Made by a program: the position numbers and the translations under genes. DNA of 6,291 bases from Chloroflexota bacterium (GTDB taxonomy: Bacteria; Chloroflexota; Limnocylindria; Limnocylindrales; CSP1-4), in NCBI GenBank assembly GCA_005880805.1, contig VBFZ01000025.1:1-6291 (forward strand). The letters run 5' to 3'. Each line of letters opens with the position of its first letter. The first letter of the stretch is position 1. Shown here in pieces: positions 1 through 5,382 of this stretch. Below the pieces are notes generated by a model. The model had not been told where the DNA came from and made no database searches. It saw nothing but the letters and a program-made list of their open reading frames with translations.

Positions 1-34
1 TCGCGACGTGGTCGACGATGTCTTCCGTATTCAC
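1..34 (-). CDS. Start of an unidentified gene, cut by the left edge
   Basis: A GTG codon at 34-32 overlaps the TGA stop of the DUF6194 gene (33-31) in a GTGA arrangement, as seen between translationally coupled genes. The 11 readable codons give MNTEDIVDHVA, a plausible N-terminus with no stop before the window edge. The fragment is far too short to assign a family. The support is the stop/start overlap and the sensible amino-acid composition only. It could equally be untranslated sequence after the upstream gene. Confidence 0.35.
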   Translation of the reverse strand, partial: MNTEDIVDHVA

Positions 35-486
35 CCGCTGAGCTGTCTGCACCGTCGAGCCGTCGCGCGCCGCGGCCTGGCCAGGCGCTCGTACGCCTCG
101 GCGACCAGTGGCTTGACGACCTCGTCGAACGTCCGTCGGCTCGGGTTGAGGATCGCGATCCAGCGCTGCTTCGCGTAGACGGGGTGGGGGAGGAGGGTGT
201 CGAGCGCGACGTAGTCGGGCTCGACCAGCGAACCGACCAGGCGCTCGAACGTCGCCTTCCCGACGCCGATATTCAGCCGGAACACGCCGGGCCGCGCAAG
301 GTTCGACGGGTTGCCCACGTCATGCTCGTCGGTCGTCACGATCGTGGCGAAGTTCGGCCAGTGCGTCTCGTCAAGCGAGAAGAACGTCGCGCCCATCGCG
401 GTGGCGACCACGGTCTCCGGATAGGTGGCGGTTATCCACCTCGTGATCTCGTCCGGGTCAGGGCCGGACTTCCTTTCGAATGCCAT
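31..486 (-). CDS. DUF6194 family protein
   Basis: This encodes a 151-residue protein of unknown function that I recognise as DUF6194, a small single-domain family common in Actinomycetota and Chloroflexota. Family-typical blocks are an early aromatic stretch (ATFFSLDE, residues 33-40), WPNFATIVTTDEHD (43-56), the hallmark SNLARPGVFRLNIGVG (61-76), LPHPVYAKQRWIAILNPS (99-116) and a C-terminal helix PLVAEAYERLAR (126-137). No signal peptide or membrane segment is visible, so it is probably cytoplasmic. I chose ATG 486, where the family homology begins. A TTG at 513 would add nine residues not expected for the family. No Shine-Dalgarno sequence precedes either start, but a TANNNT hexamer lies 6 nt upstream of the ATG, compatible with a leaderless mRNA. 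It follows the ferritin-like gene after 69 nt. The last residues (ATARRCRQLSG) look like a non-conserved tail. Biochemical function is unknown. Confidence 0.85.
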   Translation of the reverse strand: MAFERKSGPDPDEITRWITATYPETVVATAMGATFFSLDETHWPNFATIVTTDEHDVGNPSNLARPGVFRLNIGVGKATFERLVGSLVEPDYVALDTLLPHPVYAKQRWIAILNPSRRTFDEVVKPLVAEAYERLARPRRATARRCRQLSG

Positions 487-492
487 GCCGCG

Positions 493-498
493 AGCGTA
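493..498 (-). promoter_or_regulatory. Candidate -10 element for a leaderless DUF6194 transcript
   Basis: On the minus strand the hexamer TACGCT fits the TANNNT form of a -10 element. It is separated by 6 nt (CGCGGC) from the ATG at 486, so transcription would begin at or next to the start codon. No -35 hexamer is present at 16-18 nt. A TTGACA on the same strand (513-508) is only 9 nt from the hexamer, too close to pair with it. TANNNT is a weak motif, and the support comes from the spacing and the lack of a ribosome binding site. Confidence 0.3.
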
Positions 499-527
499 GG
501 CGATGCATGTCAACCCCCCGGTTGCCC

Positions 528-555
528 AACCCGAGCGCGGGCGACTGGGCGGGTT
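528..555 (-). terminator. Inverted repeat right after the ferritin-like gene
   Basis: Directly after the TGA of the ferritin-like gene the minus strand reads AACCCG, 16 nt, then CGGGTT, a perfect 6-bp stem. A nested CCCG/CGGG pairing is an alternative fold. No U-tract follows. It may be a weak intrinsic terminator or an mRNA 3'-end structure, but short GC-rich inverted repeats are frequent by chance at this base composition. Confidence 0.25.
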
Positions 556-1902
556 TCAGCGCGCCTCGGCGAGCTGGTCGGCCAGCGAGTCGAGTGTCGC
601 GGTGACCTTCACGAGCGTCGGCATGTATTGCGGGGAGCACATGTTCTGGCAGCGCGTACCGAGCTCGGAAAGCAGCCGCATCCGTTCCTCGAGGACTGCC
701 CAGGCGGCGTCGCGGTGGGGGAGCAGGTAGTCGACGCCGTAGAAGAGCTCGAACGTCGGGCCTGCGGTCCGGCCCGGGTACTCGGGACCGATCGGGAGTC
801 GCGTCACCAGCCCGCCCACCGGCTTCACCACGTTCTTCATCAGCGCGACCGCGACCTCGGCCAGCACACCGAGCTGGTCGTCGGTCTCGTCCGTGTGGGC
901 GAAGTAGCGCGCGAGCAGTTGGAGGATGACTTCGTAGACGGCGTTCAGGAGGTCGACCGACCGGCTCGTGAAGGGCTCGCTGATGAGCGGTATGGGCAGG
1001 CCGTCCTCGCGTTCGCGGACGCAGGCCGGAAGCACGGGCCGTGATGGCTCGAAGCTCGGGTCCTGATCGCGCAGATCGAGGAACTCATCGAGAACTGCGA
1101 CCAGCCGCCCGAAGTGGGCGTTCCGCCATTCGCCGCGCGCGCCCTCGCCCTGCTCGACGATCGTGTCGATCGCCGCGTGAGCACTGGCGAGGTCCGTGAC
1201 GGGCACCAATTCGGGGAACCAGAAATCCCGCGACGTCGCCTGGGCGCCCGGCGGTCCGAGGAACAGCCGCGACTCACCGATCTTCTCAGCCAGGTGGTCG
1301 AAACCGATCTCGATCGCGCGATAGAGCTCGCCGATCGTCGCGAAATCCTGGAGGCGCGGCCCGATCTCGTCCTCGGTCGCGAGGGGTAGGGGAGCGGCCT
1401 TCTCGACCGCCGCGAGCGCGTCCTGGTCGGCCATGTCGAGGCCTTCCGGCCGCTCGAGGTAGATGAAGTGCCGGAGCGACTGCTCGTTGAACGGCAGCAG
1501 CTCCATCCGGATCCCGGCCGGGTACGCGTGTGGCGGTAGGGGGAAGTTCGGCCGCTCGAGCGCGGAGCCGGCCCCGACCGCGGTCAGCAGGTTCTGGACG
1601 AGCGCGAGATGGAGCATCTCCTGCTCGGCGATGTTGATGATCTCGCGCCGCCAGCGCCTCGTCGCCTCGAGCTGCTCGGGCGTCAGCCCCTCGTCGTCGC
1701 GGTCCTTCATCGAGCACGTCGCGTACAGGTACTGACACATCACGAGCTGTTCGAGGGCTGCGGCCTTGCCGAGTGTCCAGACGAGCGCCTCGCGGTGCTG
1801 CAGGACCATCGTCGGCGCGCCGGGAACGGTCCCGCCGCGAGCGGCGAGGAGCCGCATGAACCGGCCGCCTGATGGGGCGGCCGTAGCGGTTACGTCCGTC
1901 AC
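556..1902 (-). CDS. Ferritin-like protein, iminophenyl-pyruvate dimer synthase (VioB/RebD-type) family
   Basis: This 448-residue protein carries the ferritin-like domain shared with VioB, RebD and StaD, the haem or iron enzymes that couple two indole-3-pyruvate imines in violacein and rebeccamycin biosynthesis. Visible landmarks are ALEQLVMCQYLYA (49-61, candidate metal ligand E51), IAEQEMLHLALVQNLL (91-106, candidate ligands E95 and H98), the second helical pair starting TIGELYRAIEIGFDHL (189-204), and IVEQGEG (248-254) followed by H263-F264. The C-terminal helical part has the family-typical TRLPIGPEYPGRTAGPTFEL (367-386) and LPHRDAAWAVLEERM (394-408). A Cys pair (C418, C422) is also present. 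VioB and RebD themselves are about 1000 residues, so this is a stand-alone short form and the violacein chemistry should not be transferred. No VioA-like amino-acid oxidase lies next to it. The start is GTG 1902. Another candidate is ATG 1857 (residue 16), also without a clear ribosome binding site. A -10-like hexamer 6 nt before the GTG favours 1902 and a leaderless mRNA. Probably a soluble iron oxidoreductase with unknown substrate. Confidence 0.85.
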   Translation of the reverse strand: MTDVTATAAPSGGRFMRLLAARGGTVPGAPTMVLQHREALVWTLGKAAALEQLVMCQYLYATCSMKDRDDEGLTPEQLEATRRWRREIINIAEQEMLHLALVQNLLTAVGAGSALERPNFPLPPHAYPAGIRMELLPFNEQSLRHFIYLERPEGLDMADQDALAAVEKAAPLPLATEDEIGPRLQDFATIGELYRAIEIGFDHLAEKIGESRLFLGPPGAQATSRDFWFPELVPVTDLASAHAAIDTIVEQGEGARGEWRNAHFGRLVAVLDEFLDLRDQDPSFEPSRPVLPACVREREDGLPIPLISEPFTSRSVDLLNAVYEVILQLLARYFAHTDETDDQLGVLAEVAVALMKNVVKPVGGLVTRLPIGPEYPGRTAGPTFELFYGVDYLLPHRDAAWAVLEERMRLLSELGTRCQNMCSPQYMPTLVKVTATLDSLADQLAEAR

Positions 1903-1908
1903 GATTCG

Positions 1909-1914
1909 AGTCTA
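1909..1914 (-). promoter_or_regulatory. Candidate -10 element for a leaderless ferritin-like transcript
   Basis: The minus strand has TAGACT (four of six matches to TATAAT, and TANNNT-type), then 6 nt (CGAATC), then the GTG start at 1902. This is the spacing expected if the transcript begins at the start codon. No Shine-Dalgarno sequence lies before the GTG, in contrast to the two reductase genes upstream. No convincing -35 hexamer is seen 16-18 nt further up. If real, the gene has its own promoter in the 62-nt gap (1903-1964) after the reductases. Confidence 0.35.
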
Positions 1915-1964
1915 GGGCTGCACTGGGAACCAGGCCATTTGCCGGCGCTCCCGAGCCGTCCCGA

Positions 1965-2552
1965 TCAGGCGCCGACCGTAGCGAATGTCGGGCGGCCGCC
2001 GGCCTCGTACACGTGGATCGCCACGCCCGACGGGGTGGTTCGTGACTCCTTGAGCTTCAGGCCGGTCGCCTGGCCGTCGCCCACGACGACCGGGAACACG
2101 AGCAGGTTCAGCTCGTCGACCAGGTCGCGCTCGAGGAGCCAGCGAACCAGCTGGCCGCTGCCGTGGACCTGGAGCTCACCGCCCGACCGCGACTTGAGCT
2201 CGCGGATCGCGGGCTCGACGTCGCCGTCGATCACGTGCGTGTTGTCCCACGCCGGGTCCTTCAGCGTGGTCGAGGGGACGTGCTTCGGCAGCGTGTTCAG
2301 GCCGTGGGCGACCGGGTCGTTCGGGTCCTCGTGCTGCGGCCAGTAGCCCTCGAAGATCTGCCAGGTGCGGCGGCCCAGCAGGAATGCCTCGGCGCGCCCG
2401 AAGACCTCGAGGATGAACTTGCCGGTTTCCTCGTCGAACAGGGGAGCGAGCCACCCGCCTCGTTCGAACCCGCCACTTCGGTCCTCGTCGGGCCCGCCTG
2501 GGCCCTGCATCACGCCATCGACCGACACGAACGTCGTCACCGTCAGCTTCAT
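1965..2552 (-). CDS. Dihydrofolate reductase family (RibD C-terminal fold) protein, copy 1
   Basis: This 195-residue protein has the fold shared by dihydrofolate reductase and the reductase half of RibD, which bind NADPH and reduce pterin- or flavin-precursor-like substrates. The substrate of this stand-alone branch is not known. Landmarks are MKLTVTTFVSVDGVMQGPGG at the N-terminus, the nucleotide-binding-like AFLLGRRTWQIFEGYW (56-71), NTLPKHVPSTTL (86-97), GGELQVHGSGQLVRWLL (124-140) carrying the glycine-rich cofactor loop, and LVDELNLLVFPVVVGDG (144-160). Length is typical of the family. A longer reading frame opens at 2705, but its first 51 residues are low-complexity antisense of the neighbouring gene. 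ATG 2552 begins exactly at the conserved strand and has GGAGG 8 nt upstream. It lies 25 nt downstream of copy 2, so the two are probably one transcript. It differs clearly from copy 2 in the N-terminal third, which argues for distinct substrates rather than a recent duplication. Confidence 0.9.
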   Translation of the reverse strand: MKLTVTTFVSVDGVMQGPGGPDEDRSGGFERGGWLAPLFDEETGKFILEVFGRAEAFLLGRRTWQIFEGYWPQHEDPNDPVAHGLNTLPKHVPSTTLKDPAWDNTHVIDGDVEPAIRELKSRSGGELQVHGSGQLVRWLLERDLVDELNLLVFPVVVGDGQATGLKLKESRTTPSGVAIHVYEAGGRPTFATVGA

Positions 2553-2560
2553 CTCGTCAA

Positions 2561-2565
2561 CCTCC
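2561..2565 (-). promoter_or_regulatory. Shine-Dalgarno sequence fixing the start of reductase copy 1
   Basis: GGAGG on the minus strand lies 8 nt before the ATG at 2552, within the 25-nt gap after copy 2. It decides in favour of 2552 over the upstream in-frame start at 2705. Confidence 0.8.
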
Positions 2566-2577
2566 GGAACACCACCC

Positions 2578-3174
2578 TCAGCGGGCGACGCGATACGTGA
2601 TGTGGGTGGCGAACGGCGACTGCAGGACGCGCACGGGCTCGAGGTGGAGGTTCTCCGTGAAGCCCTCGAACAGGCGCTTGCCGGCGCCCAACACGACCGG
2701 CGCAATCGTCAAGGTGAACTCCTCGACGTAGCCCGCGTGGAGCGCCTGGCGGATCGTGTCGGCGCCGCCCATCACCTGGACATCCTTGTCGCCCGCGACC
2801 GCTCGAGCCGCCTCCATGGCGGCGTCGAGCCCATCGACGAACGTGAATTCCCCATCGTGCGGCTCTTCCTCGGGCCGATGCGTGACGATGAAGAACGGCA
2901 CCGGCCAGGGATTGTGTCCGCCCCAATGCTCGGCTGCCTCGTACGTCCCCCGTCCGCCGATCACCGCACCCAGGTTGCCCATCGCCGAGTCGAGGTATTC
3001 CTTGTCGGCACCCGTCGCCTCGCCGCGCGGCCCCTCGGCGTATGACCACGGCCCGCCGAACACCCAGTAGTGCAGGCGCTCGCCGCCTTCGCCCAGACCG
3101 CGGCCGGGCCCGTCGTTCGGCCCGGTGATGTACCCGTCGAGCGATGTCGTGATCCCGGAGATCACTCTTCCCAT
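2578..3174 (-). CDS. Dihydrofolate reductase family (RibD C-terminal fold) protein, copy 2
   Basis: This 198-residue protein of the DHFR/RibD_C superfamily is first in the minus-strand pair and presumably a soluble NADPH-dependent reductase of unknown substrate. Landmarks are MGRVISGITTSLDGYITGPN (1-20), an aromatic loop LHYWVFGGPWSYAEG (34-48), GAVIGGRGTYEAAEHWGG (69-86), PVPFFIVTHRP (91-101), VQVMGGADTIRQALHAGYV (132-150) with the Gly-Gly cofactor loop, and EEFTLTIAPVVLGAGKRLFEG (151-171). This is the subtype with the HRP motif and LGxGxRLF ending often found in actinobacterial and chloroflexal genomes. ATG 3174 is supported by GAGGTGG ending 4 nt upstream on the minus strand (3185-3179). 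It is transcribed divergently from the sigma-factor gene and probably co-transcribed with copy 1. Confidence 0.92.
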   Translation of the reverse strand: MGRVISGITTSLDGYITGPNDGPGRGLGEGGERLHYWVFGGPWSYAEGPRGEATGADKEYLDSAMGNLGAVIGGRGTYEAAEHWGGHNPWPVPFFIVTHRPEEEPHDGEFTFVDGLDAAMEAARAVAGDKDVQVMGGADTIRQALHAGYVEEFTLTIAPVVLGAGKRLFEGFTENLHLEPVRVLQSPFATHITYRVAR

Positions 3175-3381
3175 GTCGCCACCTCGTCGGCTTTGCTCTG
3201 TTTCTGCCTGTCAGACCGTAATGGGCATCAGGAGTCATCGCTTGTAGGGGGCGTTGGGCCGTCCACGGGCGACTTTCGAACGACTCAGTCAGGATCGCGG
3301 CCTCGGCTGATCGCTCTCACGAGCTGATCCCCATTCATCGTAAGAACCGAAACGGCGCCAATTGCGCCATACCCTTATGAC

Positions 3382-3399
3382 GCACGGCACCGGCTGTGC
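3382..3399 (+). promoter_or_regulatory. Leader hairpin before the sigma-factor gene
   Basis: GCACGGC (3382-3388) and GCTGTGC (3393-3399) pair over seven base pairs, one of them G-U, closing an ACCG tetraloop. It lies 8 nt before the ribosome binding site GAGAGG and covers a possible upstream GTG at 3396. This favours untranslated leader over coding sequence there. A regulatory role is unproven. Confidence 0.35.
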
Positions 3400-3407
3400 A
3401 GCAGACC

Positions 3408-3413
3408 GAGAGG
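3408..3413 (+). promoter_or_regulatory. Shine-Dalgarno sequence deciding the sigma-factor start
   Basis: GAGAGG lies 6 nt before GTG 3420 and directly abuts GTG 3414. Spacing selects 3420, which gives an N-terminus (MDQQRLVERAREGD) typical of ECF sigma factors. The more upstream GTG 3396 has no such site. Confidence 0.6.
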
Positions 3414-3419
3414 GTGGCG

Positions 3420-3983
3420 GTGGACCAGCAGCGGCTCGTCGAGCGGGCGAGGGAAGGCGATCATGACGCCTTCGCCGAGCTCGCGCGTGCGACCGTCGTG
3501 CGGCTGGATGAAGCCGCCCGCCTGATCCTCCGGGACCCCGAGCTCGCACGTGACGCGGTCCAGGAGGCACTCCTTCGCGCCTGGCGGGATCTCCGGAAGC
3601 TTCGAGATCCTGCCCGGTTCGAGGCCTGGCTCCATCGCCTCACGGTGAACGCCTGTCTCGATCAGGCACGCCGCCGTCGGCGGTGGAGGATCGAGGTCGA
3701 GCTCCTGGAGACCGATACCCCGAGCATTCCGGACATGTCGGCGGCCCAAGCTGATCGGGAGGTGGTGGACCAGGTGCTCCGTCGCCTTGACGAGGCGGGC
3801 CGGGCCATCGTCGTCCTGCATTACTTCCTGGGCATGCCGTTGACGGACGTCGCGGCAACGCTGGGCATCCCCATCGGAACCGTCAAATCGCGGCTGCATC
3901 GCGCACTTGGCGAGATGCGGATCGCGATCGATCCTGAACGTACTCTCGTGACCTCGCCTGTCTCCCGAGGGCAGCCGGCATGA
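3420..3983 (+). CDS. ECF-type RNA polymerase sigma factor (sigma-70 family)
   Basis: This 187-residue alternative sigma factor directs RNA polymerase to a dedicated promoter set. The sigma region 2 block covers about residues 8-85: GDHDAFAELA (13-22), the core-binding and -10-recognition helices DAVQEALLRAWRDL (45-58), then DPARFEAWLHRLTVNACLDQ (63-82) and a basic run RRRRR (84-88). A variable linker (about 89-112) leads to sigma region 4 (about 113-168): VVDQVLRRLDEAGRAIVVLHYFLG, then LTDVAATLGI and PIGTVKSRLHRAL, the helix-turn-helix that reads the -35 element. Only regions 2 and 4 are present, as expected for ECF factors, and there is no C-terminal SnoaL-type extension. GTG 3420 is chosen over 3396 and 3414 because of ribosome-binding-site spacing. 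The stop overlaps the start of the propeller gene (ATGA), implying coupled translation and a partner relationship. The exact ECF group cannot be assigned by eye. Confidence 0.93.
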   Translation: MDQQRLVERAREGDHDAFAELARATVVRLDEAARLILRDPELARDAVQEALLRAWRDLRKLRDPARFEAWLHRLTVNACLDQARRRRRWRIEVELLETDTPSIPDMSAAQADREVVDQVLRRLDEAGRAIVVLHYFLGMPLTDVAATLGIPIGTVKSRLHRALGEMRIAIDPERTLVTSPVSRGQPA

Positions 3984-5284
3984 CGATGCAGCATCGTCGC
4001 TCGGCCGAGCTCGAGGCGACCCTCGTCGATCTCGCGAGAGGTCCCTATCCTGAGTACATCGACGACGTCCTGGCCCGCACCGCGCGCTCGCGGCAGCGCC
4101 CGACCTGGACGTTCCCCGAGAGGTGGCTCCCCATGTTCGGAATCGCGAGCGAGCAGGCGCTCGCGCCACGCTTCCCCTGGCGCGCCATCGCGATTGCGCT
4201 GATCGTCATCGCGCTCATGGTTGTTGCCGTCGTCGCCCTCATCGCAGGCGCCCAGCCGCGGATCCCGGCGCCATTCGGCGTCGCCGACAACGGCCTGATC
4301 GCGTTCGAGCGGGGCGGGGACATCTACACCGCCGATCCGGCAACCGGCGTCGAAAGGGCCATCGTGACCGGCTCCCAGACGGACGCCGGACCGCGCTTCT
4401 CGCTCGACGGCACGCGGATCGTCTTCGAGCGGAAGCTCGACTACGTCCATAGCCAGCTGTACCTGGCCAGATCCGACGGCACCGATCTCACGCTCCTGAC
4501 GCCCGAGCCGCTCACGCTCGCAGCCGGCGACCTGGGCAGAGCGTGGGAGAAGTACCAGCTGTCGCCGGACGGGCGGACCGTCCTGATGGCGACCGAGACG
4601 TCGGGCGTTCACACCATCACGATCGCCCAAGCCGACGGCAAGGGCGTTCGACAGCTGGACGTCGGCATGTCGGCGTCCGAACCCTCGTTTCGGCCTCCCA
4701 ACGGGGCCGAGATCCTCTTCATCGGCGACGGCGAGCAAGGCCTCGGCCTGTTCGCGGTCAACGTCGCAACCGAAAAGGTCAGGCAGATCCAGCTGATCCC
4801 GAACGGATTTGGCGTGGCGGGCCCCAGCTGGTCGCCGGACGGCTCCCGCATCGCCTACTGGAAGTGGGACGGGACGGCCAACGGCCTGACGGCCAGGACG
4901 CATGTCCTCTGGGCCGACGGGACCGGAGACCGCGAGCTCCCATCGCCCCCCGGCGCCGTGTGGAATGCCCACGCGACGTGGTCCAACGACGGCAATCGGA
5001 TCTTCATTGCTCGCGCGTACACCCCGGGCTATGGCGATGTGCGCGGCGCGGTGGTGCCGGCTGACGGCTCCGACTTCGGCGTCGAGGTCGCGCCGGCCGG
5101 CGTCGAAACAAACTGCTGCGCGGCCTGGATGTGGTCGCCGGACGACACGAAGCTGCTCGGGAGGACCTCGCCGATCACCGGCACGCCCGACAAGCTCGTG
5201 ATCATCGACGTCGCAACGCGGACGGTCCGCTCCGTGCCGTGGACGTCGACCAGCGATCCAACCTGGCAGCGGCTCACGCCCTGA
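3980..5284 (+). CDS. Membrane-anchored TolB/PD40 beta-propeller, putative anti-sigma regulator
   Basis: This 434-residue bitopic membrane protein has three parts. Residues 1-67 form a probably cytoplasmic segment with EYIDDVLARTARSRQRPTWT (25-44) followed by FPERWLPM, a motif I associate with sigma-linked membrane proteins of Chloroflexota and related phyla. One hydrophobic helix spans about 68-90. Residues 100-434 form an extracytoplasmic beta-propeller. PD40-type blade motifs are seen at FSLDGTRIVFE (140-150), LSPDGRTVLMA (194-204), FRPPNGAEILFI (237-248), WSPDGSRIAYW (284-294), WSNDGNRIFIA (334-344) and WSPDDTKLLG (385-394), with a last partial WQRLTP closing the ring. The arginines before the helix support N-in topology. 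Its ATG overlaps the sigma-factor stop, the usual position of an anti-sigma factor, but there is no zinc anti-sigma HxxxCxxC motif. The only two cysteines are adjacent (C379-C380), outside the membrane. Inference: the N-terminus holds the sigma factor and the propeller senses an envelope ligand. A plain binding or scaffolding propeller is the alternative. Confidence 0.85.
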   Translation: MTMQHRRSAELEATLVDLARGPYPEYIDDVLARTARSRQRPTWTFPERWLPMFGIASEQALAPRFPWRAIAIALIVIALMVVAVVALIAGAQPRIPAPFGVADNGLIAFERGGDIYTADPATGVERAIVTGSQTDAGPRFSLDGTRIVFERKLDYVHSQLYLARSDGTDLTLLTPEPLTLAAGDLGRAWEKYQLSPDGRTVLMATETSGVHTITIAQADGKGVRQLDVGMSASEPSFRPPNGAEILFIGDGEQGLGLFAVNVATEKVRQIQLIPNGFGVAGPSWSPDGSRIAYWKWDGTANGLTARTHVLWADGTGDRELPSPPGAVWNAHATWSNDGNRIFIARAYTPGYGDVRGAVVPADGSDFGVEVAPAGVETNCCAAWMWSPDDTKLLGRTSPITGTPDKLVIIDVATRTVRSVPWTSTSDPTWQRLTP

Positions 5285-5304
5285 TCCACTGCGACGAGGG
5301 TCAG
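5281..5304 (+). repeat. Inverted repeat at the end of the propeller gene
   Basis: CTGATCC (5281-5287), which includes the stop codon, pairs with GGGTCAG (5298-5304) over seven base pairs with one T-G wobble and a 10-nt loop. No U-tract follows. It could be a weak terminator or 3'-end stabiliser, or chance. Confidence 0.25.
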
Positions 5305-5335
5305 CCCGCGTCTCCCAGCTCCGATCTCGCATTCA

Positions 5336-5358
5336 CAGAAGGGCAAGGCGGCCTTCTG
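5336..5358 (+). promoter_or_regulatory. Leader hairpin before the cupin gene
   Basis: CAGAAGG (5336-5342) and CCTTCTG (5352-5358) form a perfect 7-bp stem with a 9-nt loop, ending 13 nt before the GGAGG ribosome binding site of the cupin gene. It lies in the 98-nt gap after the propeller gene. It may be an attenuator, a processing or stability element, or part of an operator. No promoter hexamers are convincing in this gap, so read-through from the sigma operon is possible. Confidence 0.35.
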
Positions 5359-5371
5359 CCGCACGCCCGAC

Positions 5372-5376
5372 GGAGG
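5372..5376 (+). promoter_or_regulatory. Shine-Dalgarno sequence fixing the cupin start
   Basis: GGAGG lies 6 nt before ATG 5383. The open frame continues upstream to 5131 inside the propeller gene, but that extension is low-complexity shadow sequence. This site and the signal sequence that follows it define the true start. Confidence 0.8.
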
Positions 5377-5382
5377 ACGAAC

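Larger units (their letters stand above)
3175..3419. other. Divergent intergenic region between reductase and sigma-factor genes
   Basis: These 245 nt hold no convincing gene and should contain promoters for the minus-strand reductase pair and the plus-strand sigma operon. Visible elements are the reductase ribosome binding site (3179-3185); CGACT repeated at 3270-3274 and 3281-3285, 11 nt apart, around TTCGAA and next to the odd palindrome GACTCAGTC (3282-3290); an imperfect inverted repeat GGCG-CCAATTG-CGCC (3354-3368); and a weak plus-strand TANNNT (TACCCT, 3370-3375) without a -35 partner. I cannot name a promoter with confidence. Confidence 0.5.

Noticed and set aside
508..513. TTGACA on the minus strand as a -35 element for the DUF6194 gene
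   Set aside because: The spacing to the candidate -10 is 9 nt, and nothing resembling a -10 lies 16-18 nt downstream of it. Its first three bases are also the TTG alternative start.
184..1044. 286-residue plus-strand open frame opposite the DUF6194 and ferritin-like genes
   Set aside because: Its low-complexity Arg/Gly/Val-rich translation spans the antisense of two genes with strong family signatures and the gap between them.
556..1902. Violacein/indolocarbazole biosynthesis cluster
   Set aside because: Only one short ferritin-like relative is present. No flavin amino-acid oxidase, VioC/D/E-like or P450 gene is visible, so a cluster claim is unsupported.
2553..2705. 51-residue N-terminal extension of reductase copy 1
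   Set aside because: It is Ser/Arg-rich antisense-like sequence overlapping copy 2. The conserved fold begins at ATG 2552, which has its own GGAGG.
2365..3045. 226-residue plus-strand open frame across both reductase genes
   Set aside because: It crosses the boundary of two well-supported minus-strand genes and has no recognisable motif.
3375..4169. 264-residue minus-strand open frame opposite the sigma factor
   Set aside because: It shows no domain, and the opposite strand encodes clear sigma regions 2 and 4.
4536..5150. Repeated GTCGCCGGACG-like DNA strings as a nucleotide repeat array
   Set aside because: They encode the WSPDG/LSPDG blade motif of the propeller, so the repetition is explained at protein level.
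3821..5332. Long 503-residue minus-strand open frame opposite the propeller gene
   Set aside because: It is rich in Arg, Gly, Asp and Pro with no recognisable domain, and it lies wholly antisense to a propeller gene with clear PD40 repeats. High GC content produces such shadow frames.
5131..5382. N-terminal extension of the cupin frame into the propeller gene
   Set aside because: The extension is an Arg/Asp/Ala-rich shadow of the propeller frame. The Shine-Dalgarno sequence and the signal sequence place the start at 5383.
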